A stretch of 64,000 bases of DNA from Cutaneotrichosporon cavernicola (taxonomy: Eukaryota > Basidiomycota > Tremellomycetes > Trichosporonales > Trichosporonaceae): the NCBI RefSeq assembly GCF_030864355.1, contig NC_083398.1, forward strand, positions 1,550,001 through 1,614,000, read 5' to 3'. Shown here piece by piece: positions 42,601-54,661 of the stretch. Under the pieces are notes generated by a model. The model did no database searches and had not been told where the DNA came from. It worked only from the letters and a program-made list of their open reading frames with translations. The stretch's first letter is position 1; every line of letters begins with the position of its first letter. A program made the translations under genes and the position numbers.

Positions 42601-44749
42601 CCGACAAGATCCAGGACTCGGAGCGCCTGCAGAAGGCCGCACTGCAGGAGGCGGCGTACCACCGCGCCAAACTTACAGCCCTCGAAGCTGGGGACACTGA
42701 TGTGTCCTCGAAGATGGACGCGAGCCGCATCGCCGACCTCGAACGGCAACTCGAGTCAACCACTACAGAGTACACTGGTGGGCAGCGCGAGCTGGAGCGC
42801 CTCAAGTCTGAGGTTGAGCACCTCCAGAAGATCTGCCACGACGCCACTGAAGCGGAAGCGGAGACGCTTAAGCGCGCCGAGGTCGCTGAGGAGGCGGTCG
42901 CTCAGCTCCAGGAGGAGATTGAGACGCTTCGCGACCACGCCGCGAACCATGACCGGTCAACGCGCGAGCAGACCGAGCGGTTTATCACCCTCACCTCAAC
43001 GCAGAATCAGCGCGAGGCCGAGCGCGACGACTACAAGACGCAGTTGGACGACCTGCAGGGCAAGAACGACGAGTTTGCGCTGCTACTTGAGCAGGCTCGG
43101 GCGTCCATGGCGGCTACCAGCATCCGCGCTGATGAGTTTGAGTCTCTGCATGACCAGGCCAAGGAGCAAGTTGCGACGCTCGAGCAGGAGCTCGCCGAGG
43201 CCAAGCGTGCCCTTGAGGACAAGACGCACGAGGCTGAACAGGCTAGTGCTCGCCTTGCCGAGGCTGAGGGCCTCCACACCTCTGCGCGCGAGGAAGTCAC
43301 CAACTACCGCTCTCTGACGAGTGGCCGACTTGGCGAGCTTCTCGAGTCTCACCGTGCTCTCCGGGAGGACAACACGCGCGGCGTCAAGGGCCACCAGGAC
43401 CAGCTTCGCGCCCTGGAAGAGGAGAAGGGGTCGCTCCTCAAGCTCCTCCGCGATGCCGGCGAGCGCGTCGATGCCACAGAGGCCGTCGCGAGCTCGCACC
43501 GCAAGAAGGCTCGCGAGCTGGAACAACAGCACTTGACTGTTCGAGGCGACATGCGTGCTCAGCGCACCAAGCTCGCTGCGGCTCAGAACGAGCTGGCCAA
43601 GTACCGCGCCTTATTCACCAACAAGGACTCGGAACTGCACGAGCGCGACCAGGCCGTCACCGAGCTGCAGACACGCGTGTCACTCATGCGCAAGCTCCTA
43701 GGCGAACATGGCATCAACGTGTCGGACGCCGACCTCGAGTCGGCCGAGACATCGAGCGCCGGTGAGCTCGAGTCCAAGCTCCGCGACAAATCGCGTGCGC
43801 ACGACACGGCGCAGCGCGAGATCGACGAGCTAAAGCGTCGCTGTGAGGAGGCCGAGGACAAGGCCGACTCGCTCGCCCGCCTTGTCGAGCGGTACAAGGA
43901 CGCGCGCAGCCCAAGTGCCGGATCCATTCATTCCGGCGACGGTGAGGGTCGTGACGCCAACCAGCGTGCGCGCGAGGCGGAGCGCAAGCTCGCCGACGTC
44001 GAGGAGGCGCACCTGAAGCGCCTCACAGCGCTGCAGAGCGACTACGAAACGGCTGTCCGTTACGTCAAGGGCACGGAGAAGATGCTCAAGCGCATGAAGG
44101 ACGAGCTCAACAAGCAGAAGGCGACAAACACCACGCTCCTCTCGGATCTGGACGGGATGCGTGGGCGCGCAGGGTCGCCGCCTACGCGCGGCCTCTCTGG
44201 GCGAACAACACCTTCAGACGGCGAGCTTATGCGCAAGATCCAGACCCTGCAGAATCAATACGCTGCCCTGCAGGCGGAGCTAGAGGCGTCGCAGGACACG
44301 CTGAACGCTCGCAACCGCGAGTGGGAACTGCTGCGCACGCGTGTGGAGGAGAACGAGCGAGAAAGCGAGCGAGAAAACGAAGCACTGCGCAAGGACCTGT
44401 TCGAGGCGCAACACCGCATCGAGACGCTGTTAGAGATCAACCCGGCCGGAATCATGGGCTCGGACGACGACGACGACCGGCTAGGCGGGCTGCGACGCGG
44501 GTCGACAGCCTCGAGTGACGGGGGCACCTCGATGGCATTTGACAAGGTAAGCGGCATCCAATATTAGGCTGACCGCAGTTCACCAAGGAACTGAAGCAGT
44601 GGGAGCGGGCACGGTCGCCAGACGCACACGAGGAGGAGGACGACCACGGGCTGAACGGCAAGGCCGTATCGCCCAACCCTGCGACGCCCGCGTTCCCCAT
44701 GGCACCCGGCATACCTACGCGCAACAACGTATCTGGCGAATGGAAGTAA
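39662..44749 (+). CDS. Tea1/Kel1-like kelch and coiled-coil polarity protein
   Basis: Six exons: 39662-39738, 39933-40035, 40107-40938, 40980-41465, 41512-44546, 44579-44749; introns of 194, 71, 41, 46 and 32 nt; 1567 aa. The N-terminus is basic (MAIFKKKAKTDREHG) and then Gln/Pro-rich. Six kelch repeats lie at about residues 205-495, seen in SHSGHMLLFGGLVADRAHND, GHVSAIADRIMLVFGG, YGHAACMLGGYFYVHGG, ARTGHTIVPYQNQLFLFGG, EGHAAAIVDDVVYVFGG and SGHSLCAAHGKVFVIGG. A Ser/Pro-rich linker holds four short RPGSLLG-like repeats (about 42261-42336). From about residue 780 to 1465 the protein is almost continuous coiled coil. This architecture is that of Tea1 (fission yeast) and Kel1/2 (budding yeast), cell-end markers carried on microtubule tips. 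Function here is inferred from architecture. Confidence 0.9.
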
Positions 44750-45060
44750 CGGACGATTGAGTGACGATTCCCGACGATGAACGATGAAAGTACCCGTAGT
44801 ATCCATACCGTACAATGACGAATGCGGCCACGCTGCCGGTCTGCTTGTATCCCTTGTGTCCGGTTAATGCATTATGCTACAGTGAGCGGTGTGAGTACGT
44901 CAGCGGAGCGGACGCAACTAGCTGCAGCGATCCAGCGAACGACATAGACCTCGGAGTGGATCAGACAGTGGTCAGCTGGCGGGCCTGGAGACCCCGTTAC
45001 GTAACACTAGTCTCCAGGCACTTTCCGCTCCCTCCTCCTAACCTTGTCATCACAACAACA
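44750..45060. other. Intergenic, promoter of MYST gene
   Basis: 311 bases between two tandem genes. Serves as 3' flank of the kelch gene and promoter of the acetyltransferase. Nothing else is seen. Confidence 0.5.
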
Positions 45061-46894
45061 ATGACCGCAGACGCGCCTTCGGCCCTCGAACTCGTTCTCG
45101 GAGGCGCAAAAGACGTCGTTGTGGGAAGAAAATACCTCGTATCGCGGGGGGGAACCACGCGTGAGCCGGCCTCGTCTTCAGCTCTCCTGTTAAGCTCACT
45201 CCAGGCCCTGCACATATCCTCAATTCACGGACGGCGAAACTCGGCGTACGAGAGGTCTACGTCTCCTTCCCAGGCGAAGATAAGCGTCTCGACGCGTGGG
45301 TTCCACTCGATGTGGTTGGAGAGGAGGTTGCGGAAGCGGGTCCTAGTCGAGTTGTTGTGAGTTGACCTCGGCCGATCTTCCCCAGCTCCTCTGCCCTCCT
45401 CCTCGCTTCATCTACCAACCTCCTCCCTCCTCCCTCTTCCTCCCCTCTCACCCTCCCCCTCCCCCTCCACCAACCAGCCCAACCCCTCCTCTTCAAGTAC
45501 CCACCTACCCACCCACCCTGCACTCTAACCTCAGCAACCCCGCCGCGAGTCCCAAGACCACCCAAGCAGCGAACGCTCAACTCCCGAACGGGAACACGAC
45601 GCCGTGACCCGCGTACGCAATTTCGAAGACGTCCGATTCGGGGAATACCTCGTCAAGACGTGGTATTACTCGCCGTACCCTCTTCCTGAGAAGAAGGAGG
45701 ATAAGAAGGATGACAAGAGGGGCCGAAAACGGAAGGAGATGGAGGGGAGGAGTGGGAGTGCAGGGAGCGCGGGCAATGTGCTATCGCATGGAGTTGGGCA
45801 GGGGGGTGAGGGGGCAAGGGGGCGGATGTGGGTTTGTGATGTGAGTTGAGTTGCCTGCCCCAACCACTCCCGCCCGCCCACTCACACCAGCTATGCTTCA
45901 AGTACATGCACACGCGAGCGGGATGGGAACGACACACCTCCACCTGCGGACAGATGCAACCACCAGGCCGCAAAGCATACCAGCGCGGCAGCTATACCAT
46001 CTGGGAGGTGGACGGCGCCAATTCCCAACTCTACTGCCAGAACCTGAGCCTGTTTGGCAAGCTCTTTATCGACCACAAGGTGGGCATTTTCCAGGATGTA
46101 CTGACTCTGTTCAGTCCGTCTTCTTTTACGTCGAGAATTTCCTCTTCTACGTCCTCTGCGACGCGGCGACCTCGAAGCGTGATCAGGTCATGGCCTTTTT
46201 CTCCAAGGAGAAGACGAGCTACGATGACTACAATCTCGCTTGCATCGTCGCCTTTCCACCTCATCAGAATAGGGGGTTTGGCAAGCTCCTCATCGAGTTC
46301 AGTTACTACCTCACGCGTGGCGCGGCGAGCCCCGGCACGCCCGAACGGCCCCTCTCGGATTTGGGGCTCAAGGGATACCTCACGTTCTGGGTGGCTGTCG
46401 TGTTGAGGGTGTGTAGGCGGCTGCTGGCTGATGCGGAGCCGGTGGAAGATCGCAAACCGGCAGAGGAGGGGCGATCGTTGCGGAATCGCAAGTCGGCTGA
46501 TACCGTGGAGGAGGTGGTTGACGTCAACGGGATTGGTGAGTGCCAGCCACCCGGCGTGTCACTGCTAGCTTGAGCACAACAGCTGACAACAGAAATGACC
46601 AAGCGCCAGCTGGCCCAGAAGGGACAGTACACCATAACGACAACCCTGGAAGACCTAGCCCGGTCATGCCACCTCCGCGCCGACGACGTGCAGCTCGTGC
46701 TCACCGAGCTCGGCTTCCTGTCGACCCGGCGGCGTCTCCCCCCAGTCATAGGGGACGGGGAAGACGACGACGACGAGCTGAGGGAATGGCACAGCGTTGA
46801 GATCGTGATCGCCCGCGACGCAGTGGACGAAGCATGGACTGCGTGGAGGGTACGCGATACTGGTGTGCTAGAGGAGAAATACTGCCTATTGTAG
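45061..46894 (+). CDS. MYST-family histone acetyltransferase (Esa1/Sas2-like)
   Basis: Six exons: 45061-45160, 45205-45356, 45535-45840, 45891-46079, 46115-46535, 46593-46894; introns of 44, 178, 50, 35 and 57 nt; 489 aa. Residues 15-85 form a tudor-knot/chromo-barrel (VGRKYLVSR.., VREVYVSFPGEDKRLDAWVP). RVRNFEDVRFGEYLVKTWYY opens the MYST domain. The C2HC zinc finger is Cys185, Cys188, His201, Cys205. The acetyl-CoA fold has YNLACIVAFPPHQNRGFGKL with Cys292, and TPERPLSDLGLKGYLTFW with Glu326, the conserved catalytic pair. A Lys/Arg-rich and Gly-rich insert (about 125-180) and an acidic insert (about 345-390) interrupt the domain. Residues around FYVENFLFYVLCD are shorter than in Esa1, which keeps YYDVDPFLFYVL, so Sas2 or a divergent paralogue is possible. 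Confidence 0.88.
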
Positions 46895-46937
46895 CATCTG
46901 TACATGGAACTTTGCCTAATCTTCTGTTTCGACTTTT

Positions 46938-47624
46938 TTACTTCTGGTCGATCCAATCAAGCCGCTCCACACCCCAGAGCACGTCCCCTCCCCATGTGTC
47001 TTTGACAGTAACGATCCCTTCGCCCTCTGGCGGCGCAAGCCAGAATTTGGCCTCCTCACTCTCCCCATCTGCTGAAAGAGAGAAAGCGTGCCCGTCCGCA
47101 GCACGTTCCCAAGCCCATAGGGTAGGACGTTCGGGACTCGTGGGGCAATGGACGAGGACGACCGCGTCGCCAGATACAGGGGCCCAGTCTCCGTCTAGTG
47201 TCAGCGAGATAGGGAGGAAACGCACAAGTATCAATGCTCAGACACAGGTCGGTACCGTACGCGCGGAGGAGTGAATCGCCGTGCTTTGCGACGACCCACC
47301 GATGGCGTGGGAGGATACCGGCGCGGGGGGCAGTATGTTCGCTGGTGTCAGGGAGGGAGGGAGGGGGTGGTGGGGTTTGGGTTACGGGTTGGGAGAGGGG
47401 GGAAGAGGGGGAGGGTGGCAGGAGGGCTGGGGGGAGAAAAGGGGAGGTAGGAGAAAAGGGAGGGAGGACGATACGCACAGAACAACAACGCCGCCAGGAC
47501 TAGCATCCGGCGCACTAAGCAGCCAGTGTGGGCCTTGGGTGATGACCGCCGTTGTCGCGGCATACCACTCTGGCGGCTCGTGCTTCAGCATACCGACGAC
47601 GAGGAGTGGGTGGAGGTAGAGCAT
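46938..47624 (-). CDS. Hypothetical protein, 172 aa
   Basis: Three exons: 47624-47479, 47341-47226, 47194-46938, with introns of 137 and 31 nt that join in phase (GTGCGT donors; CTGACACCAG and CTGACACTAG acceptors). The product begins MLYLHPLLVVGMLKHEPPEW. Segments such as HRWVVAKHGDSLLRAYG, TDLCLSIDTYGDWAPVSGDA and GIVTVKDTWGGDVLWGVERL suggest repeated beta-hairpins with Trp and Gly, slightly like ricin-B/beta-trefoil repeats (xCLxxxxxxxxxGxxVxxxxC). The resemblance is weak, and I do not name a family. No signal peptide is evident. It is convergent with the MYST gene, 43 bp apart, so the 3' ends overlap. Confidence 0.6.
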
Positions 47625-48233
47625 GTTTGTCAGTGGGGCTGTCGTGGGTTTTTTCTGGACATTTTATATCATAACAGCCTTGGGGTGGAGTGGGAAGAAT
47701 CGAGTGGCCGAGAGAGAGGTGGGAGGTGCCAACAAGTGTCCATCCTTGCAAGGAGGTATGAGGAATGTGGGTTTGCTTATCTGGCCCGGCGGACGTTGTA
47801 GGCTGTGAGATTGAGAGGCTCACTGCGCTACGGCCTCTTTCTGCGCTTTTGGGCAGGTTTAGCCACCCTGGACAAGGTGGACAAGGTATCACGTACTATG
47901 TAGCGTTGTACAGATTCGCTTTTGAATAATGCTTGACAGATGATTCTGTAACTTACCCTCATAGCGTTGTTCAACCTCGATGAGGCAAGAACTGCTAATT
48001 GCTAAGCGGTTTAAAGGCATCAGATCGGTTCCAACTCAGTGGTAAATGCCAGGTACAGACAAAGATAAGCGTCGCCTTATCGTTCCACCCGTGTTTCCAA
48101 GCCTCCAGTCCGTTACGCCTCTGACCCTCGCTCTACACAGCCCCACCCCACATAATCCACCCTCACAATCCACGCACTCTAGCATCCTTATACATGTCTA
48201 GTTGTGGTACAAGCAAACGCTGCCCCAAATCGT
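47625..48233. other. Intergenic, promoter of 172-aa gene
   Basis: About 610 bases. No gene is seen; it contains the upstream region of one minus-strand gene and the 3' flank of the next. Confidence 0.45.
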
Positions 48234-51200
48234 CTACAGCTCGATAATCTCGCCTGTGCAGCGACGACACGAGTGGCGCATGTCAATGTCGCCGGCCGCG
48301 CCAACAACGTGGTGCCTCATCATCTCGCGCTCGAGCAGCCGGGGCGTCTTCTTGGGAGAGACAGACGACGGCGTCACAAGCACGCGAGGAACGACGGGCG
48401 GAGTCGTTCGTGGAATGGGTAGGTACCCGGATAAAAAACTAAGACCAAAGCCGCCCACGGGTGGTGCTGAAGTCTGCGGCCGCTCGGGAGTTACGTCAAT
48501 GGGAGGAAGCGGGCGCGTCGGAACCGGGGGCCGGGCACGAGGACGCTCGTACTCGGGCGCACGCTCACGCTCCTCGCGTTCCCGCAGAGTCCGCGTCGCA
48601 GTCGTCGTCTTGAGGATGAACGACGCAGGGCGGACGAGGTCACGGTTGGCCGCATTCACCTCGATAGGAGGAAGGTCGAATCCATGCTCGATCGGAGACG
48701 TCGCCCAGTCGAGGCCGAGGCCGCCTATGCTTGGAGCGGCGCGGACAGCGCGGGGCCGGGAGAGACCGAAGAATGACTCGCGCTTGCTCTCGCGATCCAT
48801 CTTCTCGACAGGACCTTGGGGAAAGGCAAACCCCCGCATACGCCGCCAGTTATTGTCGTCCCCTTCGGCGGCCGACTCGGATTCACCATCCTCGTCGTCC
48901 ATTGCGTCGAGGAAGTCGGCATCCGCATACTTGGCCTCGGGTGGGGTGCCAAACATGTTGGCAGTGGAAGACTTGCGAGGGCGAGACTTGGGGGTACTGG
49001 GCAGCGAGTTGGGCGTGACCTGTGGCGTGCGGGTCCCGTCCAGTGCCGCTTGCAGCTCTGTCATGTGCGCAACCATCTCCTTCCTCTCCCTGCGTTCACG
49101 GTCCAGAGCCGCAGTGAGGTTGAACAGCTGGTCACGCATCTCGGCAATGAGTCGGTCCTGCGCAGCCTCGCGCTCCTTCGCGGGTGACATGGCACCCGAT
49201 GCCGCCGACAAGGCCAGAAGGCGGTCGCCAACTGTTGTCAGCACGTAACGAGAAGAAAACACTCACGCTTCCTGGCACGATCTTGGTAGACATGCTTCTC
49301 GCGACGCTCCCCCTCGACCTGCTCCTCCAGGCCGCGGCATCGCTTGCGCCATAACTCGACATCCTCGCGCAGAGCATCACGCTCCAGCTCGGCGTCTATG
49401 CGGTCGCGGCTGTCACGGCGAGCGGTTGCCGGCCACAGAGAGCCATCGTAACTGTTGCGCGACGCCTCCGTGCTCGCCCGCCCAGTCGAGCGTCCATCGT
49501 CGAAGAAACGAAAAGAACTGTCCTCGGCCTCCTCGTCCACTTCACCAAGCACGCGCCCGGAAGTGCCAAGAATAGCGCTCCGGGGGCGAGGGCAGGGTCG
49601 GGAGGCGCCACGTGCCATCGAGGTCCATTCGGCGAGTGGCGAGATCATAGAGGGAGGAGAGGCAATCTCCCCTGTGACAGACGGTGGTGATGTGATGCAG
49701 CGCGAATTGGAATAGTCGTGCGACGATCCGCTCCCGCTGTCGTCTTTCTTATAGGATATGGAGCTTGCACGAGTGAGGAGAGGGCGGCGGCCACCGCCGA
49801 GCTGCAGGCTGGAGGGACGCGCACCCTTGCTCGGAGACGTTGCGCTGGCGGCTTTGAAAGCAGAAGCGCTGCTTGTGTCCAAGGCCAGAGGTCGGGGCCG
49901 GCCACGTCCGATGCTCCCATACCCGCCCTTGGTTGGCGTCTCACGTGCTGAAGCGAGACTCCGCGCGACGTCCGGGTTAGAGCTGCGGCGGTTCGAGGAG
50001 CCTTGGCTTGAGACAGACGATACCAGATGCAGTTCCCTGAGCCGCGAGGGCGTGGGGCCGGCAGGGGTCGACTCCTGCATCTCATGGGTTTCAGCCGCGG
50101 AGGACGTGTTGGACATCATGTCGGTTCCCTCATCATCAGCGTCAGATTCGGTCTCGTCTTCCTCTGTTAAGACCCCAAGGCTGCTGCTGTTGAGGAGGAC
50201 GGATGAGGTCTTGGTAGGACCTGACATCTCCAAACCAAATGACCCGAACGCCGGCGCATCCTCCTTGGGATCAAAGCGCTGGGCAAAGCTCTGGCCCACG
50301 CTCTGTCCAAAGCTCCAGCGCTCGGTGCTGTCCTCAAACTGTGACCAGGGGAGCGGCGAGGCCGACAGGCTGTTGAAAGAGGACGACGATCCGAAAGTGA
50401 AGGAAGATGGGCGACTGGATGAGGCGGTCGAAGTGAGGGCATCGGAAGGTGGCCGCGACGATGTTGTGGACAGATCGTCGTCGTCGTCAAACATGGGAAG
50501 GGAGATTTCGGCAGGCTTGGGTTCCTCACGCGGCGGAGCCTTGGGTGTACAGCTTCCTCCACCAGTGAGCTTGTCAAGCGCACGTCGACGAGACTCCTCC
50601 TTTTCCTTGTCGCTGGGCTCAAACTTGAGACGAGAGCCGCTCTGCGGAGTCAAGCTCTGAGATGAGCTCAGTCCCGAGCGCGAGCTCGAGCTGACATCAC
50701 CCATGGGCGAGGAAGGTGTGGATGGGAACCCCGGAGAGGGCAGACCGAGAGAGGCTGGTCGCCCGAGCTTGAGGTTAGGGAGGGAAATGGACTCTGAACG
50801 ATTGTGAGAATGCCGCCGACGCGATGGAGGCAAGGGCTGGGGAGAGGAGGAGCTGTTGTTGAGGTTGGGGGAAGAGATGCTGTTACGCGGCGACCCCTCA
50901 AGCAGGTCGAGAGGCGAGAACGACCTTGAGAGACGAATGCTGGGGGGTCGTCCGGCGCCCAAGCGCTTGGGCGGCGAGGACTCCCGGATAGGGAAAGACG
51001 GGAGAAGCGCAGGCTTGTTCGAGCTTGGCTTGGCACCAAAGTTGAAGGAGTTTAAGCGGGCAACAGCCGCTCCTTCGCGGTCTGTGTGAAGAGTGGATGG
51101 CTCGACCGTTGGGGTGGCTGGCGTGGTCACGATCTCGCGCGACGAAGTGGCCGTGTCGCTTTGCTCGGTGTCGGACGCCTTGGTCGCAGATTCGCCCGAA

Positions 51201-51646
51201 GGTTCTAATGGCGGCATGTCAAACAGGCCCATGACGGTAGGACGAGGTGTGATGTTCTGGTTGAGCTGAGGCGGCCACGACAGTGTCATCGATGACCGCT
51301 GGCGCTGATGGCGGCTGGACTGGCGAGCATGGCGCGACATTGTGTCCATCATGCCCGCTGCCTCTGCGTCGATGACTGCGTCGAGGAGAGCCTTGCCATG
51401 GCTGCTGCTGGGCACACGGCGAGGGAAGGTATTGTCGGCGGTGCTGTTGTTGAGGACCGTGCCCGAGCCCGACGAGGCCGACGAGGCGCGAGAAACGTGG
51501 GATGGTGATGGTGTGTGCGAGGTACGAGAAGCGCGGAATTGCTTGAGCTGGATGTGAGCTAGAGTGACACAAAAGTTGCTCACCTTCTTCCTGGCAGAGT
51601 TTACCTGCCGTGCCCTCCGCACGTCAGTTTCAACCGCGGAGGACAT
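48234..51646 (-). CDS. Large Ser-rich coiled-coil protein, unknown function
   Basis: Three exons: 51646-51584, 51547-49267, 49231-48234; introns of 36 (in frame, 3n) and 35 nt; 1113 aa. Context CCACCATG supports the start. Roughly residues 20-720 are Ser/Pro/Thr-rich and disordered with many SP and TP sites (RSFSPLDLLEGSPRNS, GLPSPGFPSTPSSP). Two short coiled coils follow: RIDAELERDALREDVELWRK to YQDRARK, and AKEREAAQDRLIAEMRDQLF to MTELQAALDG. The extreme C-terminus holds a Cys pair, RHSCRRCTGEIIEL, preceded by HH, possibly a small zinc site. I do not recognise the family. The composition is typical of a phosphorylated scaffold or polarity/septation factor. Confidence 0.7.
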
Positions 51647-54600
51647 GGTGGCGGTGTCACGAGCACTTCAGAGTGTTGCGAGGGAGGTCGACAGCACGCG
51701 ACCAAGAGGGGAGGTGGTGTTGGAAACCAGTGAAGTTGACTGCGTGAGTGTGTATGTGTGTGTTGGTGAGGTGCGGAACAGGTAGGGGGAGTGAGGAGGG
51801 AGGGCGGGGGGGAGGAGAGGGTGTTTGCAGAGGAAAGGAAGGCGGTTGATGGCTGGGCGCGTCGATGTTGAAAGGAAGGACAAAGGTCGGAACGTTGCTC
51901 TGCGCCCCCCCCAAGATGGCTGGGCGACAGAGAGCGAGACAAAGGTTTGGATGGATGAACAGATGAAATAGGAGACGAGAGGAGGTGGGGTTGATGGCGA
52001 TCAACCCGACGGAGGACTATTGATGGAGAATGGATAAGAGTAGAGACGAGTTGAGAGTTGAGAGGTCAAGGATTCCAAGGCAAGGGAGAAGGGTGGGGTT
52101 GAGATCTCTGTTGGCGAGTGAGATGAGTGGATTCAAGGGTAGGTGCGAACGCGTGCGGCCGCACAGGTCGGTTGTGTGGATGGCGGATAGGTGATGGCCG
52201 CGACCAACTGCCGATTCCAGAAGGGAAAGGATTGTCGGATAGGACGCCCGAGGCTTGTGCTCTGCCGGATGCCGAAGCCCACAGGTCGATAGGTTCCAAG
52301 AAATGGCCACCCGGTGGCTTTCGGGTCCCAGTCAGTGGATCAATGGGAGGCGCTCTAGGCCACAAAGCTCAAAGCGCTGACAGGCCGCTTGACCGTCCGT
52401 CAACTAGGTTGCCCAGGCTCGCGTTTCCAAAGAGGGGTTTGACTAGGGGCCAGGTATCGAAATGAGGCGCCAGTGCGCGTCTCAACCCCTACTGCGCGTT
52501 TTGAAGTAGAATTGCGCCGAGACGAAAGGAGAGAAGTGTGCTGGGTTGCAGAGGGTATAGGTGATTGATGAAGAGGGGGAAGGGGGGGACAAAGGAAGAG
52601 ATTGAAGAGACAGAGTTGGAGAGAGGTGTTGAGTGTGTTTTGTGGAGAAGACATGCCTGAAGGTGTTGGTATCTCGTCGGTCGGTAGGTACGCTTGACCT
52701 TTGCAGATTCCGGCCGGCAGTTGCACGATGGACGCACCTCCTAGTCCTAGTCCTAGTCCTAGTCCTAGTCCTAGACCTACCTATACCAGCATAGTATAGT
52801 CTATGGTGGAAGAGGGTCCTGGATGGAGGAACGAGTAAAGCCGGCATCAGTCTCAGGATCTCAGGCAAATGGCGAGACTGTGCAATCTCAGGGTTGATCA
52901 CAGGATCCATTTCAGGGTTATCCAACAGAGGAGAGACCAGGAGAAAGGGGATGATTTATTTCAGGGAAGATTTAGGGTATAAGGCATATATAAGGAACAA
53001 AACTCTGAAAACGGATCCAAAGACCGGACAGTATTAGCTTGACTTGGTTTGCTACTTGAAACAGTTCCATGGTGATAATGCCACATATCATACGCGTCTA
53101 AACCCTTGGTCCCCCCATCCCTGATAAATCTAGCCCACACGCGCGTCTCCATATCTCCATCAGTATTGGATCATTGGATCAGGGGATCTGTAGCCAGTGG
53201 ATCAGTGTCTGCATCAAGTCCCGCTTACGCCCATGCATTCATGCTCGTAACCCGCGGAAGATCGACGTAGTCTGCGAGAAGAGTCCAAGTCAGGCGGCGA
53301 TCGTGCGGCGACCCGACGCGTAACATTCCAAGCCTGTTGGGGAGGAGAGATGCGTGAGACTCAGCGCAAGCTGTGGACACGGGTACAAGGGATATCACTG
53401 GGTTGCTCAATAGCTCAATGGATATTAGACATGACAAGCGACAGCGACCATGGGCCCGAGTGGAGTCAGCCCATCATGAGTGGAGTCATGGGCGGAGAGG
53501 CGTAACGGGTCGAGCTAAATTGCCCGAATGGTGTCACATGAACTTGGGCCGCGCGTCAAGAGTCAAGAGCAAGTGGAGCCGTTCACCAGATCACGAACCC
53601 AGTACAACATTGACTCACTCTGCAATGTTGGCGGAAGACGGGGAGTCCCAAAACTCTGGATTCGGACACACTCTCGGTCCAGAACAGCGTGCAGCGTTCA
53701 TGTAACGGGAGGACAACGCTATAGGGGTATCTGGGCCTGGCGCAAGAGTGCATGCATGAGTGGACATGAATGTGCCTGCAACCCTCACGTGCTCATGACC
53801 CAAACTCTAATGAATCCAAGGTTCGAGCATAGGGGGGGAGTAAACGTTGGCGTTTCATCAGCAGGAAACGGGCCGCGGAACAGTGCGGCCAAGCGTCAAT
53901 TGTTGCTGCGCGGGTCGGATGTGCCAATGCGGCTAGAGTGGGGCCAAAGGGTGAGGGGGAATGTTGTGTGCTTGGAGCTTGCTGCTGAGACTGTGTTTCA
54001 AGATGTGGACCCAGGCCTTTGGTGACGGCATGAGGTGGTGGTGGCACCAACGAAATGTTCCCGGGCCGGCTTCTACTGCTGCCTTCTTCCCCCTCTATCT
54101 ACCTGCTCCTCTATCTACCTGCTACTTGTATCACCACGATCCCTGTTTCGGTGGCCCGCCACGTTTTCCGACCGCGAGCGCGACAACGCGTTCTTGTGAC
54201 GTTGGATTCCTTTGCCTTTCTGCCGATCGCTGCGATTCGCAACAACACTTATCCGACCCACCGAACCTCGCTCTAACATCTTAACTCTACATCACAAGGC
54301 ATCTGCATCTCTCATCATTTACATACATCAGAGAGTAGGCCGCTGCTCAATGTCACACTGCACCTCGCACCCCACTCCGATAGCCTTGTAATCCGACAAT
54401 CCGAGGGGGCGCAAATCTGGCACCGGTATAGCAAACACGACTCACTCGAGCTGACGTTTACTCGCTTTGGCACCTTCCTCACCTTCCTCGACTTGCTCAC
54501 TTGATCACCTCTGCACCAATTGCACGCCGTGAGAACTGGGTGCTGAGAACTTGGGCGCACGTCGGCTTACTATATCAACCTCCTGACACCACCTTTCCTC

Positions 54601-54661
54601 ACTTCTCATTGTCACACTTCCTCCGCCTTACCTTTCCCATACTTGCTCTCATACCCCAGCT
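51647..54661. other. Long intergenic region, 3.0 kb
   Basis: Divergent interval. The left 600 bases are CT-rich on the minus strand, the probable promoter of the Ser-rich gene. A CTAGTC array lies at 52741-52776. The right 600 bases are CT-rich on the plus strand ahead of the dynamin-like gene. Frames up to 165 codons (53528-54025) lack protein features and are not called. Confidence 0.5.
52741..52776. repeat. CTAGTC hexamer array
   Basis: Five perfect CTAGTC units followed by CTAGAC. It lies about 1.1 kb upstream of the Ser-rich gene. Confidence 0.9.

Noticed and set aside
49758..50660. 300-codon frame antisense to the Ser-rich gene
   Set aside because: Mirror of Ser/Pro codons; the sense strand has consistent coiled coils and introns.
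52741..52776. Telomere-like repeat
   Set aside because: CTAGTC units differ from fungal telomere repeats and the array is only 36 bp.
53528..54025. 165-codon frame, plus strand
   Set aside because: No recognisable protein features and no supporting context.
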